Shown here: positions 51,101-61,145 of the stretch, piece by piece
Layout of the letters: the number at the start of each line of letters is the position of its first letter
How positions within the stretch are numbered: the stretch's first letter is position 1
Assembly (NCBI GenBank): GCA_039105265.1
Contig: JAPFFF010000003.1
Coordinates: 1,612,001 to 1,676,000 of the forward strand
DNA: 64,000 bases
From: Tritrichomonas musculus
Lineage: Eukaryota > Parabasalia > Tritrichomonadida > Tritrichomonadidae
Direction: 5' to 3'
The notes under the pieces: model-generated
What the model saw: the letters and a program-made list of their open reading frames with translations, nothing else
Told to the model about the DNA's origin: nothing
Database searches by the model: none
Position numbers and translations under genes: made by a program

Positions 51101-51309
51101 TTTGTTACAATTTCTTCATCTGTATCATTAACAACTCTTCTCCTCTTAACTCTTTTTTTGGGAGTAGGGGTTCTATTAGTTGTTACAATATCTTCATTTT
51201 CTATTTTTTTTTTTCTTGGACTAACAAACTTCTTTTTTATAATAGATTCATTTCCGCTTATATCGATGATAGATTCCGTATCTATGCTGTATTCGCCATT
51301 TTCACTCAT
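48136..51309 (-). CDS. low-complexity Glu/Gln/Ser/Pro/Ala repeat protein with basic N-terminus
   Basis: The 1,057-residue protein has two parts. Residues 1-110 are Lys/Arg- and Ser/Thr-rich, with several nuclear-localisation-like clusters (KKRVKRRR, KKKRPGKPK). The rest is repeats of short units such as QSEQE, QPEAA and EQHSEAAP. Four copies of a block of about 63 residues contain the less degenerate stretch ELLPEQEEGQQSEQ. I recognise no domain. The repeat gives open frames in at least one other minus frame and on the opposite strand over about 2.7 kb, which are shadows. Nuclear location is inferred from the basic N-terminus. Repeat number is expected to vary between isolates. Confidence 0.8.
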   Translation of the reverse strand: MSENGEYSIDTESIIDISGNESIIKKKFVSPRKKKIENEDIVTTNRTPTPKKRVKRRRVVNDTDEEIVTNSRLQSPKKIVKKKRPGKPKLVDVEIQTIDEVELPDLEKAFQKTGTIPIKEFYHSESSFENQNESNINQTQPSEIESHQENEIEHNQDIKPQAEQEPSQQAEHDLHEAQFHSDQYQQEISQKSENGQPAHEQTSEHDQQEHSIQSEQWQQEAQFQSERDHSGIEPASEHAVSLQSEHGQQESEQEPLQIQQRGIELLPEQEEGQQSEQEILQHSEKDLQSDQDHNSVAQQQSEHEQQSESQPEALQSEQEQHSEVAQQSEQEPLQIQQREIELLPEQEEGQQSEQEILQHSEKDLQSDQDHNSVAQQQSEHEQQSESQPEVQQSEQELHSEAAQQSEQELHSEVTQQSEQEPQPEVQQSEQELHSEVTQQSEQEPQPEVQQSEQELHSEAAQQSEQELHSEVTQQSEQEPQPEVQQSEQELHSEIAQQSEQEPLQIQQRGIELLPEQEEGQQSEQEILQHSEKDLQSDQDHNSVAQQQSEHEQQSESQPEALQSEQELHSEVTQQSEQEPQPEALQSEQELHSEAAQQSEQEPQPEVQQSEQELHSEIAQQSEQEPLQIQQRGIELLPEQEEGQQSEQEILQHSEKDLQSDQDHNSVAQQQSEHEQQSESQPEALQSEQEQHSEAAPQSEPQQQSESQPETALQSEPQPESQPDAAQQPEQEQHSEVAQQSESQPEAAQQPEQEQHSEVAQQSEPQPEALQSEQEQHSEAAPQSEQEPETAQQPEAALQSESQPEAAQQPEQEQHSEAAPPSEPQPESQSEAAPQSEQEPEAAQQPESQPEAALQSESQPEAAQQPEQEQHSEVAQQSEPQPEALQSEQEQHSEAAPQSEQEPEAAQQPEAALQSESQPEAAQQPEQEQHSEVAQQSEPQPEAAQQSEQEQHSEAAPPSEPQPESQSEAAPQSEQEPEAAQQPESQPEAALQSESQPEAAQQSEQEQHSEAAPPSEPQPESQSEAAPQLEAQPEAAQQSEPQPEQEQHSEAAPQPEAA
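49261..50560 (-). repeat. four ~190-bp blocks within the repeat protein gene
   Basis: Copies begin near 49261, 49630, 50140 and 50371, each about 190 bp, and share a core that codes ELLPEQEEGQQSEQ. They differ at a few positions (for instance the third has REIELL where others have RGIELL). They are separated by shorter QSEQE-type units. Confidence 0.75.
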
Positions 51310-51438
51310 CAGAATTAAAATAGAATCAAGATTGTTTTTAGTTCTTAACGTCTTTTTTACATTATCTGAAAATTTTCAATGAAATAATAATATAACCATT
51401 TTGTTGTTAATATCGTGATTACATTATAACAAAAGAAA

Positions 51439-52381
51439 TTGCTGACTTCATTAAATCTTACTTTTTCTTTTTTTAATTTTTCAGTAATTTTGGATCATTC
51501 ATTGGATTCATCAATGTTTATTTTCTCAAGATTTTCACTTAATGGCTTAATTCAAAATGTCGATAAACAAAGGTTGCCCATTTTTCATAATTTATTAACA
51601 AAATCAGTTGCATATACTCATTTTTGGCCATTCAAAAGTAACTTAGAATACAAGCATGTAAAACATAAATGACACATTCATATTGAGTATGGCAAAGTTA
51701 AAGTTATTGATTGCTCTTTTTATAAATGCAAATCTAGCGAAGGCAGTGCAATCAATACTTATCAAACAGAAACAATCATTAAAGATTCTCTTTTTTTTTG
51801 AAAATTATGCTAAAAACTCAGGAGCTATTTCTATTCGTGACAGCACAAATGCAGAAATTTTTAATACTCAATTTGCTAAAAACAATGCTAAACGATTTGG
51901 TGCAATGCACGTTGATGGAAATAATATTAATAATACAGAAGATATTCAAAAGACAAATTTCACAAAAAATAAAGCCAAAATCTGGATTGGAGGTGTTCAA
52001 CTTCAACATAATGAAGGTAAACTTTTGGAATGTTTCTTTGATGGTAATTTTGCTCCAGAATATGGAGCTCTTTGGGATTTTGGACACTTGCCAGGGAAAA
52101 GGTCAATTAAATTTAATGTGTTTTTAAATAATACATCTAAAAGAATTGGATCTTGGTTATCTGTTTATCACAATAACTATAATGGTGAAATTTTAGACTC
52201 TGTTTTTATTAGAAATAGAAATGAAAATAAATTTTTAGGCGGTTCAATTTATCTTCTCTTGGATAGTGATATCATTTTCGTTAAAAAATGTAAATTTAAT
52301 CAAGCAGAAAAAGAGTCCATATTGGTTTATTTTGCTGATACAAGTAAAGCAATATTATCAGATAATCAATTTGATTCTTGA
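51439..52381 (+). pseudogene. Pmp-like beta-helix protein, broken
   Basis: Two frames carry one protein. The first reads DCSFYKCKSSEGSAIN near 51695-51745 and runs to a stop at a T9 run (about 51789-51797). The second, one frame over, continues with ENYAKNSGAISI and reaches 52381. The sequence repeats F-x-x-N and G-(G/A)-(A/S) turns (FAKNNAKRFGAM, FDGNFAPEYGAL, FLNNTSKRIGS, FLGGSIYL), as in the polymorphic-membrane-protein-like surface proteins expanded in trichomonads. A TGA at 51670-51672 interrupts the upstream part, no clear start is seen, and no transmembrane anchor follows. Dropping one T from the run would restore the frame. It looks like a truncated gene, or one affected by a homopolymer error. 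Confidence 0.6.
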
Positions 52382-53027
52382 TTCGGGTTCTATGATAGAA
52401 TGGATTTACGGTTATCTTTAATATAAATATTATTGTTTGATATTAATAAATTTTCACTTTTATGAAAATTGATTCTTATTGCTTGTAGATCCTTTTTTTT
52501 CGTTTTATTGATATTGATTTTTTTGTTAAATACATAAATAGCATATTTTATTTTGATTGCAAAATTCGTGCATGAAGCTTTATTTAATTGTTTTTTCAAA
52601 TTTCTTATACCTTATAATAATAGTGACTTATAGTTGAAAATAATTTATTGAATTTTAAATATTATATTCAAATAATAACATTTATTCATAATAATATTGC
52701 GGTAATATTGGATTTTTAAAGAGATATTAAAAATAAAAGAATTTAGCCACTTTTACGGTATTTTATAAAATTCTTCGAAAATGAGAAATCTTATAAAATT
52801 ATATGCATTTAAAGCAATGAAAAAGCTCAAACTCCAAATAAAATAAGACTATTTACACGGTACAAATAGTGTTTGTTTAGATTTATATGTTTTTGCATTT
52901 GAAGAACAGAGATATTTCAACATTTCAAGCTACTTTTGAAACGATTCTTTATAATTTGCTCTAAATTTGATTTTTAACTTTTTAAGTACAATATGTGATA
53001 TGACCATACAACAGCATAAATTAAAAG
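52382..53027. other. AT-rich intergenic region
   Basis: No supported gene. It holds the promoter of the cyclophilin gene. Confidence 0.5.
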
Positions 53028-53591
53028 ATGTTTTGTCTTTTAGCAGCGTTTTGCCTCTGCCGCAAATCTGAGGTTACAAACCGTGTTTTCTTCGACATTG
53101 AAGTTAATGGCGAAAGCATTGGAAGAATTACATTTGGTCTCTTCGGAAATATTGTTCCAAAGACAGTTGAAAACTTCCGCGCTCTTTGCACTGGTGAAAA
53201 AGGTATCGGCAAATCTGGAAAGAAATTATCATATCAAGGAAGTACTTTCCACAGAATCATTCCACAATTCATGATTCAAGGTGGCGATTTCACAAATGGA
53301 AATGGAACTGGTGGTGAATCAATTTATGGATCAAAATTTGATGATGAAAACTTCGAAATTAAGCACACAGGACCAGGTCTTCTTTCAATGGCAAATGCAG
53401 GACCAAACACAAACGGATCTCAATTCTTCATCACAACTGTTCAAACACCATGGCTCGATGGTCATCATGTTGTATTTGGAAAAGTTCTTGAAGGAATGGA
53501 CATTGTTAAGAAGATCGAATCATATGGTTCTAGCAGTGGAAGACCATCTGCAAAAATTGTCATCGCTGACTGTGGTGAATTAACAGATTAA
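53028..53591 (+). CDS. secretory-type cyclophilin (peptidyl-prolyl isomerase)
   Basis: The 187-residue protein starts with a hydrophobic leader ([10 protein letters not shown]) typical of an ER signal peptide, followed by a complete cyclophilin domain (about 18-185). Landmarks are [15 protein letters not shown] with the catalytic Arg (R76), the [16 protein letters not shown] core, and [14 protein letters not shown] with the cyclosporin-binding Trp. Cyclophilins catalyse cis-trans isomerisation of prolyl bonds; the leader suggests the secretory pathway (cyclophilin B-like). No C-terminal KDEL is present (it ends CGELTD), so it may be secreted or lumenal. The stop overlaps a UAAA poly(A) motif. 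Confidence 0.93.
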   Translation: MFCLLAAFCLCRKSEVTNRVFFDIEVNGESIGRITFGLFGNIVPKTVENFRALCTGEKGIGKSGKKLSYQGSTFHRIIPQFMIQGGDFTNGNGTGGESIYGSKFDDENFEIKHTGPGLLSMANAGPNTNGSQFFITTVQTPWLDGHHVVFGKVLEGMDIVKKIESYGSSSGRPSAKIVIADCGELTD

Positions 53592-53832
53592 ATAATTTAA
53601 TTTCATTAAAGTATTTTCCTATTTTAAAATTATTTTCTTTATTTATTTTTACATACTACGATTTAAGCAGCATTCTGTCGCTAAGACAGATAAATAAGCA
53701 TGTTTTATATAAAAGATAGTCTACTGTTGAAATGAAACAATAGAAATCTCTAAAGATTTTAATTGAAACAAAAAAGTAACCATATTCATTTGTATTTTTT
53801 GCAATTTCTATAACGTACAAAAACTTTCCCCA

Positions 53833-56800
53833 ATGAATGATTCTCCTTCAGATAAGAAGGGTTTCATATTTAGAGACTTACAATGGGGAGTGTTAAATGA
53901 TGAAGCCCAATTAAAGGCGTTTCCATCTATCAAAGCATTTTGCGAGATAGATTCAGAAACCTTTGCTACATCGGACGGAAGATATGTTACAATTTGGTCA
54001 CCAAAAATGACAATCGCAACAATTAACTTAAGAGCAATTGCACTTCATTATATTCACCGTGTTAATCATATTGTCGCCTTTGTACAGAAAAGCATCGAAC
54101 TTTTTTTTATATCAATGCGTTCCCCATATACGGTTACAAAAAATCCTTTTCCGTTCTCAAACAAAGTTATTACAGTAATTCATTTTTTTGAAAAATCGTC
54201 AATACTAGTTACAGCAGGTCAAGGATTGATGTTTACAAAAATTGTTATTCCTTCTATTTTTAAAACATCATCTCCAATACCAGAAATGCTCAAATTTGAA
54301 AAAGTTGCTGAAATTTATCAAGATCAGCTTTTTGTTAACCACCATAGTCCAGTTTTTGTTGATTCAAAAGAAGTAGTTATTGTTTATTTTGAAACAGCGG
54401 TTAAATTTCATCTTTTAGATGGAACATGCATCCAACAGTTTGATCATTTTACAATGTCACCAATATCATGTATAAATTTTTATGATGAAAAAAATACTCT
54501 TATAGCAGGCGATCAAGAAGGACACATATCTGTTATTACATTGCAATGCAAGCACCCTTTCCAACATGGAGCACACCCCGAAACAGGAACTATGATCAAC
54601 ACGTATCGTCCAGAGGTCTGTCATTTACTTTATACGCAAATATTTGAAAGAGATTTTCTCGTCTCAATAGGACTAAACAGGCAAATAACAGTTTTTTCAT
54701 TAGTATCAGAAAAGATAATTCAACAAGTCAGAATTAATTCAATATATCCACAACTTGTTTTATATTTTGAACCTCGTTTTTTCATTTTTTCTGAAAAAGA
54801 AATCATTTCGTTTACTGTTAACATATTCACAAAACATTTTGCATCACTTTCCGCCGATAGCAATTTTCTTGGCCGATGCCCAAGCCTTACCACAGCAGCT
54901 CGACTTCTCTGTATAACAACTGATTCTATTGTGTCACTTTTCTCTCCAAAAAATGCTAAAATACTTTTTGGCATAAGTGCTGTTGATTATCAGCATGACA
55001 TACAAAATGTTGTTTATCCACGAGACATCATTAATGATGGCATTTCAGTAAAGCCTCTTTTGAGTGCTTTAAAAAATGATTATCAAGATCCATTTAAATT
55101 TCAAACATTGAATCAAAATCAGAACCAAAATCAATTTCAAGCACTCAACAAAAAAGACATTATTATGATGAATTCTAATTTGGAATCTAATAAAAGTATC
55201 AATTTTGATGCTATCATAAATTCAAAAAATCAGAATGATTACGGATTCTTTAGAATGGGAAATGACACACTTTTGATGATCGACTTCAATGTCCAAAAAA
55301 AAATGTTGAGTGATAAAAAAAAGCCGAAACTTTTCACCTCAATTACATTCATGGATGCAAAATATCTGAGTAGTAAAACATTTGAATGGTCATGTAGTAG
55401 TCAATTCGTGTCCCTTTTGAGAATTGAAACAAACCGTTACCCGTCAAGTTTGATAGGAATTTGTAAATCAGGAATTTGTCATATTTTAACCATCAATAAC
55501 AATGAAAATAAGCCTGTTATTGAAACTTTTCCACTAGGATATGGAAGTGTGATATGTGCGGCTTTCTCTTCGGTTCATAAACTTGTTACTTTTTCGTGCC
55601 TTTATCATACAATTGTTTATGATCTCGATAATCGAAAAATTCTCTTTGATATTGAAAGGACTTATTTTAGATCGTTGCTTATTATAAGTGATCGTTCAAT
55701 TGCATGCGGATGCGCAAATGGTGCTCTTGAAATTAGGAATTTTCCTCATATGACGATTCAAGCATCGAGTTCAAAGTACGAAGTTTACCATTCAAATAAT
55801 GGATATCGTCGCGATTTGAGACAAGAACTTGAAAATTATGAACGAATGATGGATATTGATTTTTCAATTACTTCTATTGACTATTGTAGTCCTCGAAATG
55901 CGCTTATAACTTTCTCTCCTAACGGTGAAATTTTTATTTGGACGATTGATTGCTTCCCTATATGTCATATTTTGCTTGATTTTCGTCCAACGGCAGCTTG
56001 TTTTTTGAATGGACATGGAACAGTAGTTATTTCTGCTTTACGAACATTATTCACAATAGATTGGCACTATTTCTTTGATGAAAGACTCCAAAACGACAAA
56101 ACGATACTAGATGACTTTGACATTCTTGATGATAAATTTGATCTGCAAAAATTTGCAGAAACTAGGTTGGAACATGCCGAAGAACTCGAATTTCTTGTTA
56201 AACAAAAACAAACGCCAGGTCACAAATTTAAGAGAGTTCTAGGCCCCGAAAATTTTGAATCATTAACGCCATCAAATTCTCGACCATCTTCAAAAATGAA
56301 TTATAGGCCTTTCAGAATCCGCCGAAACACATCTATTGAAAGTCTAGATGGATCTCAAATTTTTGAAGAACTTGTTGTCGATCAAGAAGAAATACCAAAA
56401 AATTATTTTTATCGTCAAGAAGAATATTTGGCTCCAAAACCAAAAAGGAGGAAAATTCAAAAGCCTGTAAATTTAAATTCTCTTCCTGATACATCACATC
56501 TTTCATTAAGACCCAAAAATTCTGATAATGGAACAAAAAATGACATGAATAGTTCTGATAAAAATAAATCACAGACTCAAAAAGTTTATAAACCAGATAA
56601 AAGCAAAGAAGCTGGAGAAATTAAAGTTAAAAGAAAAAATAAAAGAGAATGTGAAATTGAGAATAATAAAATTTCTTCTTCTACTAAAAAGATGAAATCA
56701 TCATCAACAGCAGCAACAAGTACCAACAGCAAAAAGAAGAAGAAACAAGCCAATAATCCAACATCAGCTTCTGTTTCATCTAAATCAAAAGTATCAAAAA

Positions 56801-57984
56801 ATATCAAAGTCAAAAAAGTTACAAAATCATTAAAAAACAAGTCAAATTTGTCAAATTTATCTGCACGTAGAATAAAGACTCAATCAAGTTCAAATGCACT
56901 TGCTCAAATTGATAATAGCGTAATTCAAATCCCATCAAATGAAATAATTAACGATTTTGAAAGTCGAAATATTGATCATAGATTGAATAACACTCCTTGT
57001 CAGAGTCAGAATCAAATTCGAAGACGAAAAAAGAAACAAAGAAAAGAAAAACAAGACGAAAATGAAAACGAAGAATACGAATATGAAGATGAATACGAAG
57101 ATGTGGATGAAACAGTTAATCACTCACAAATTGGTAATGAAAATAAACAATTGACAGAAATTGTTACAAATGAAAGTAAATTTGATTTCGAACCAGATGA
57201 GATTATTATTAGAGATGATTCAAAAAGGAATTTGAATTCAAGAAGAAACTTGAATTCAAATTCAATCGCTGATGGTGAAACATCCAACGTCTCATGTCAA
57301 ACATTAACTGGATCTGGAAACGCAATCACTGATGATCCTGGTAAATTTGGAGAAGAAGATCAGCAATTTAATAATATAATTCCACTTCCTCTTGAATTTC
57401 CTCCTTTTTCTGATGAATCTTCAATAAATAAGAAAAATGGTTCCAATAATAATAATAATAATAATAATAATAGCAGTGGATTGTCAAAATCACGATCACC
57501 ACGTTTATTCAGGAGGAATTATGTTTTGAAGTCAAAATCAAGGAGAAAGATTCCTGAAAAGCGGCAAGAAAAAAAGGTTATTGAAATTCACATGGAAATA
57601 CCAGGTGAGGGAACTGAATCAATCGATTGGAGATTGCTTTCTGGTGTTGGCAAATCAGCAAATAAGTCAGTATCAAATTCATCAAATAATTACCAAGTAA
57701 AAGAGCCGAATTCCCAATATTTGAAGCATCCTCGAAATAGATATAATAAAAATATAGCAAATGCAGGAAACGAAAATGATCCTTCTTATGAATTCGTCTC
57801 TGATGAAAAATCAATGTTTAGATCACCTCTTCTTTACGTCCAAAACTATGGCGAAAGTTGCTATGAAAGCGGAGATGAAGAGCACTTTTCAGAGCCCTAC
57901 GTAATAGAAGATTTAAACGACCCAAGAATGAAGTTCTCTGCTGATAAAAAAATGAAGTACTTAAAGATGAATCCAATGGAATGA
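53833..57984 (+). CDS. WD40-like propeller protein with basic low-complexity tail
   Basis: The 1,383-residue protein has a first ~780 residues with the rhythm of two beta-propellers. WD-like strands include YVTIWSPKM, LIAGDQEGHISVITL, VSIGLNRQITVFSL, ACGCANGALEIRNF and ITFSPNGEIFIWTI. Classical WD ends are mostly eroded. From about residue 870 the chain is disordered: Lys/Ser-rich, with RRRKKKQRKEK, acidic DEYEDVDE, and a run of nine Asn codons (about 57445-57471). The family is not recognised. Propeller-plus-disordered-tail proteins occur among flagellar, trafficking and chromatin scaffolds, so no role is claimed. Confidence 0.75.
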   Translation: MNDSPSDKKGFIFRDLQWGVLNDEAQLKAFPSIKAFCEIDSETFATSDGRYVTIWSPKMTIATINLRAIALHYIHRVNHIVAFVQKSIELFFISMRSPYTVTKNPFPFSNKVITVIHFFEKSSILVTAGQGLMFTKIVIPSIFKTSSPIPEMLKFEKVAEIYQDQLFVNHHSPVFVDSKEVVIVYFETAVKFHLLDGTCIQQFDHFTMSPISCINFYDEKNTLIAGDQEGHISVITLQCKHPFQHGAHPETGTMINTYRPEVCHLLYTQIFERDFLVSIGLNRQITVFSLVSEKIIQQVRINSIYPQLVLYFEPRFFIFSEKEIISFTVNIFTKHFASLSADSNFLGRCPSLTTAARLLCITTDSIVSLFSPKNAKILFGISAVDYQHDIQNVVYPRDIINDGISVKPLLSALKNDYQDPFKFQTLNQNQNQNQFQALNKKDIIMMNSNLESNKSINFDAIINSKNQNDYGFFRMGNDTLLMIDFNVQKKMLSDKKKPKLFTSITFMDAKYLSSKTFEWSCSSQFVSLLRIETNRYPSSLIGICKSGICHILTINNNENKPVIETFPLGYGSVICAAFSSVHKLVTFSCLYHTIVYDLDNRKILFDIERTYFRSLLIISDRSIACGCANGALEIRNFPHMTIQASSSKYEVYHSNNGYRRDLRQELENYERMMDIDFSITSIDYCSPRNALITFSPNGEIFIWTIDCFPICHILLDFRPTAACFLNGHGTVVISALRTLFTIDWHYFFDERLQNDKTILDDFDILDDKFDLQKFAETRLEHAEELEFLVKQKQTPGHKFKRVLGPENFESLTPSNSRPSSKMNYRPFRIRRNTSIESLDGSQIFEELVVDQEEIPKNYFYRQEEYLAPKPKRRKIQKPVNLNSLPDTSHLSLRPKNSDNGTKNDMNSSDKNKSQTQKVYKPDKSKEAGEIKVKRKNKRECEIENNKISSSTKKMKSSSTAATSTNSKKKKKQANNPTSASVSSKSKVSKNIKVKKVTKSLKNKSNLSNLSARRIKTQSSSNALAQIDNSVIQIPSNEIINDFESRNIDHRLNNTPCQSQNQIRRRKKKQRKEKQDENENEEYEYEDEYEDVDETVNHSQIGNENKQLTEIVTNESKFDFEPDEIIIRDDSKRNLNSRRNLNSNSIADGETSNVSCQTLTGSGNAITDDPGKFGEEDQQFNNIIPLPLEFPPFSDESSINKKNGSNNNNNNNNNSSGLSKSRSPRLFRRNYVLKSKSRRKIPEKRQEKKVIEIHMEIPGEGTESIDWRLLSGVGKSANKSVSNSSNNYQVKEPNSQYLKHPRNRYNKNIANAGNENDPSYEFVSDEKSMFRSPLLYVQNYGESCYESGDEEHFSEPYVIEDLNDPRMKFSADKKMKYLKMNPME

Positions 57985-58599
57985 AAATAATTGTATGTTA
58001 TGATATTAACTATATATATTAATTGTTTTTGTTGTTTATTAAATATAGTATAATCTTAATTGGTTTTTGATTTTATTTTCACACACTCGAAAAAAAGGAA
58101 ATATAGCATTGTTGGTTAAATTTTTAGAATCCAATTTAGCTTTTTAATGCAAAACTTGAATATTAATATTATGATATCTTTATCTTCAGAACTGAAAAGT
58201 GACGGAACTTCACTGAATGCATTTGATGATAAACTTCATATTTATAAACATGAGCTAAATAGAATTAAAATGTTGAAAACTTTGAATAAAAATTAAATTT
58301 ATCAAATTTAAAAAAAAATAAACAGCCAGAGTAAAATTTTACTTAAATCTATAATTATTTACTAATAATTTGAGGCTTTGACAATGATTTTAAAGAATAA
58401 TAACGAATGAGAGAGGAAAAAATTTATGCACATGCGCATAAGTGAATTATTCGTTCCGATTGTATTTGGTAGTTATTTTGACATATTTATATATAATAAT
58501 ATAAGGTTAGTTCTCTTATAATAAACAGAATAAAAAGAAAAAGTTATGTGAAAAAATTTTCATGAAAACCGTTATTGCGGTTATGGCTGACCTTTCATC
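57985..58599. other. intergenic region upstream of the ribosomal protein gene
   Basis: AT-rich, no supported gene. A small inverted repeat, TTATGC-ACATGC-GCATAA, lies near 58425-58442, about 160 bases upstream of the next ATG. Confidence 0.5.
58591..58599 (+). promoter_or_regulatory. CCTTT-plus-Inr core promoter of the uL22 gene
   Basis: CCTTTCATC sits directly before the ATG. TCATC fits the trichomonad Inr (TCA+1-Y-W type), with the start site 3 bases before the ATG, and CCTTT matches the core element reported next to Inr sites in T. vaginalis. Very short 5' leaders are normal in trichomonads. Confidence 0.5.
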
Positions 58600-59088
58600 A
58601 TGGGTAAACATTACACCTACGGCAAAGAAGTTCCATGTCTTAAAGCTTGGGCCAGCCAAGAACGTGTCCATTTCAAGCCAATGTTCGAGACAGGTCGCGC
58701 TATCAAAGGAATGAACGCTAAAAAAGCAATTACATATCTTGAACAAGTTATCGCACACAAAAGAGCTGTTCCATTCTTCCGTTACAATGAAGGTGTCGCA
58801 CACCATGAACAAGGACATGAATTTGGATGCCCACAAGCACGCTGGCCAGAAAAATCATGCAAACTTTACATCAAACTTCTGAAAAACGCTCTCAGCAGTG
58901 CACCACAGAAGCCAGAAATAAACGCAGACAACCTTGTTGTTGCTCATGTTCAGTGCAATCGTGCTAGAATGTATAGATACCGTAGAATCCATCAAGCTCA
59001 TGGCCGTGTTAAGTGCTATGCTTCACCACCAACCAATGTACAAATTGTTTTGGCTGAACCACAAGCACAAACAGCTGCAGCAGAGTAA
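58600..59088 (+). CDS. RPL17: ribosomal protein uL22 (eukaryotic L17)
   Basis: The 162-residue protein matches eukaryotic L17/uL22 throughout: RVHFKPMFETGRAIKGM, FFRYNEGVAHH, ARWPEKSCKLYIKLLKNA, VAHVQCNRARMYRYR and RRIHQAHGRVKCYASPP. uL22 lines the exit tunnel of the large ribosomal subunit. The length is close to the usual (about 160-185). The tail is Ala/Gln-rich (AQTAAAE). Codon use is the more C-ending style expected of a highly expressed gene. The stop TAA is followed by AAA, so it overlaps a UAAA poly(A) motif. Confidence 0.96.
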   Translation: MGKHYTYGKEVPCLKAWASQERVHFKPMFETGRAIKGMNAKKAITYLEQVIAHKRAVPFFRYNEGVAHHEQGHEFGCPQARWPEKSCKLYIKLLKNALSSAPQKPEINADNLVVAHVQCNRARMYRYRRIHQAHGRVKCYASPPTNVQIVLAEPQAQTAAAE

Positions 59089-61145
59089 AAAACGAAACTT
59101 GATCAGGTTCTTTAAAATATTATACTCTTTGTATTTTTTTATTTTATATAATATTAATTTGCTTGTTTTCTTCCATAACGATATCAATTTTTTTTTCCCC
59201 CCCATTTTGCATATTGCATATGGAAAAGCAAAGTAATTTTGTGATGTTTTTTTATAATGATAGTGAGATTTCTATATTGAACAACATGCATATGAAATAC
59301 CCTGTATCAGCTTTAATTCGTAATTTTTTTAAAAGGTCAATTCAATTTTTTCAAAAAAATGCTTTTATCTATTTACATAGTTAAATGAAAAAAGAAAAAA
59401 ATAAAAAAATAGGAATAAAATATATAATATTTATTAAATACAAGAAATAAAAATAGCTTTATAAAATACAATTATTAAAAAAATTTAAAAATTAAGAAAA
59501 AAAGAACTTCTACTTTAAAAAAGCAATGTTTTACCAAATTTTAAACCTATATCAATAGTTGTGGCTATCTAGAAGGCAAAAAATAACAAAAAAAATTTTC
59601 AACAATTATATTTAATTAACTTTTCCTATTTAGTTGAATCATTTTGAGCACTAAAAACTGGTTCAAAATCAATGTTTTCTTGTGTTCTTTTAATTTTTGT
59701 CTATATCTTGATGTGGACAAAATCACTTCACAGACTTTTCCTTTTCCTCGTTTTTTTCATACGTTTAAATTGAAAATTTTCAATTTAAACGGATAAATTC
59801 TGTGAAAACTTTCAATAAATATATGTTTTTCCATTTTTAAAAAAGCAAACTGTTCATTCAGGATGTTGTATTATTCATGAAATATAAGATAAAGTAGATA
59901 TTCTATAAAAATAAATTAAATATTGGAGAATATCTAGTATAGTTGGTTTTCATAATTAATATTTGAAGTACATAATCAAAAATGTCCTATATTTTTTAGC
60001 AAGTTTGAGTATTGATAAAAGATTTTCTTGTATATTCAAGATATTCTAATTTAAAAAATTGAATTCTATTTTTAAAAATTGAATGTCTTGTTTTTAAATC
60101 ATTGAATTAAAAATATAAAGAACTTTTAAAAGTTCTGCTATATTCTCGAATAAACATTATTATTCTATAAAATTATCAATTGAAATTGAGAGGGGGAGAA
60201 AAGAAAAAAAAAAAAAAAAACATCAAATAAAAAATTAGAAAATAACAAAATCTTTATTTCGAAGATAGTAATTTTTTAACTTTACTAATTCGTTTTAATT
60301 CTTTTATTTCTATCGAAATATTTCACAATAAAATTTCGAGGTTTTCAGAATTCTCGCATTTATCTGATTGTCTTTTTTTTTTGATAATTTTCATTGCCAA
60401 TAATTGAAAATTAAGTAGAATTGTTGTTTTGAAAAACTTCTTTGCTTTGTTTTTTGTATCATTTTATATCCTAGAAAATTATGTGAAAAACATTTTTTCT
60501 TAAAAAATCGAAATAACTTTTGCAGTAATCTGTTTCCATGGCTTTGAAATCTATATTAAATAAAGACTATTCTCAAAAAATAATAGAAGCGAATTAAAAT
60601 AATAAATTTGTTCGAAAAAATTCGGAATTAGCTGTGAAATAAATATTTTTCAATTTTTTCTGCTATTGTTCAAAGATCATATTCTAAAGAAAATAAATCT
60701 CTTGCTTCATCATCTTATGAAAACAAAATATCGCCTTTTTCCATATAAAGAAAATGTTCAAGGGACATTGTGAGTTGTTTTTAAACAAATTGAAAGAAAA
60801 CGATTAGAATAACCGAAAAGGTCAAAGGTCAAAATAAATGCAATTTAACCTTAGGATGTATAAGAATTTTGAGATATTTTTATCTCATAAAACAAAAAAG
60901 AATTATATATATTTTTAATTAAATATATCTAATATATATTTTTTGAAATATATTTATTACATTTTAAATGATTTAAACCATTTCTAAAATTTCAAAACCG
61001 TTTAAAATAAAAAAGTACGAATTAATGCTGATACAGGGTATCTCATATATGCTTGAGCTCATTTCCCCTAAATGTTTAAAAAGATAACAAAATGATTCTG
61101 AATAAAAAATAGTTTAAAAGCAAATTGCTCTGGAAAAAATTGGAT
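59089..61145. other. 2-kb AT-rich gene-free region with a 30-bp palindrome
   Basis: No supported coding or RNA gene is seen on either strand. A perfect 30-bp palindrome lies at 59762-59791. Short A and T runs abound. It lies between the uL22 gene and a minus-strand membrane-protein gene. Confidence 0.55.
59762..59791. repeat. perfect 30-bp palindrome
   Basis: CGTTTAAATTGAAAA is followed directly by its exact reverse complement, with no loop. It is suitable for cruciform extrusion or as a two-fold-symmetric binding site; no function is assigned. Confidence 0.9.

Noticed and set aside
48136-51309. CRISPR-like array from regular repeats
   Set aside because: Repeats are coding, of variable unit length, without unique spacers.
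53690-53730. A GATAGTCTACTG stretch resembling the end of the MITE-like element
   Set aside because: Only about 11 bases match and there is no partner inverted repeat nearby; likely chance.
59023-59384. Small frames after the uL22 stop
   Set aside because: AT-rich low-complexity readings with no motif; likely 3' untranslated or spacer.
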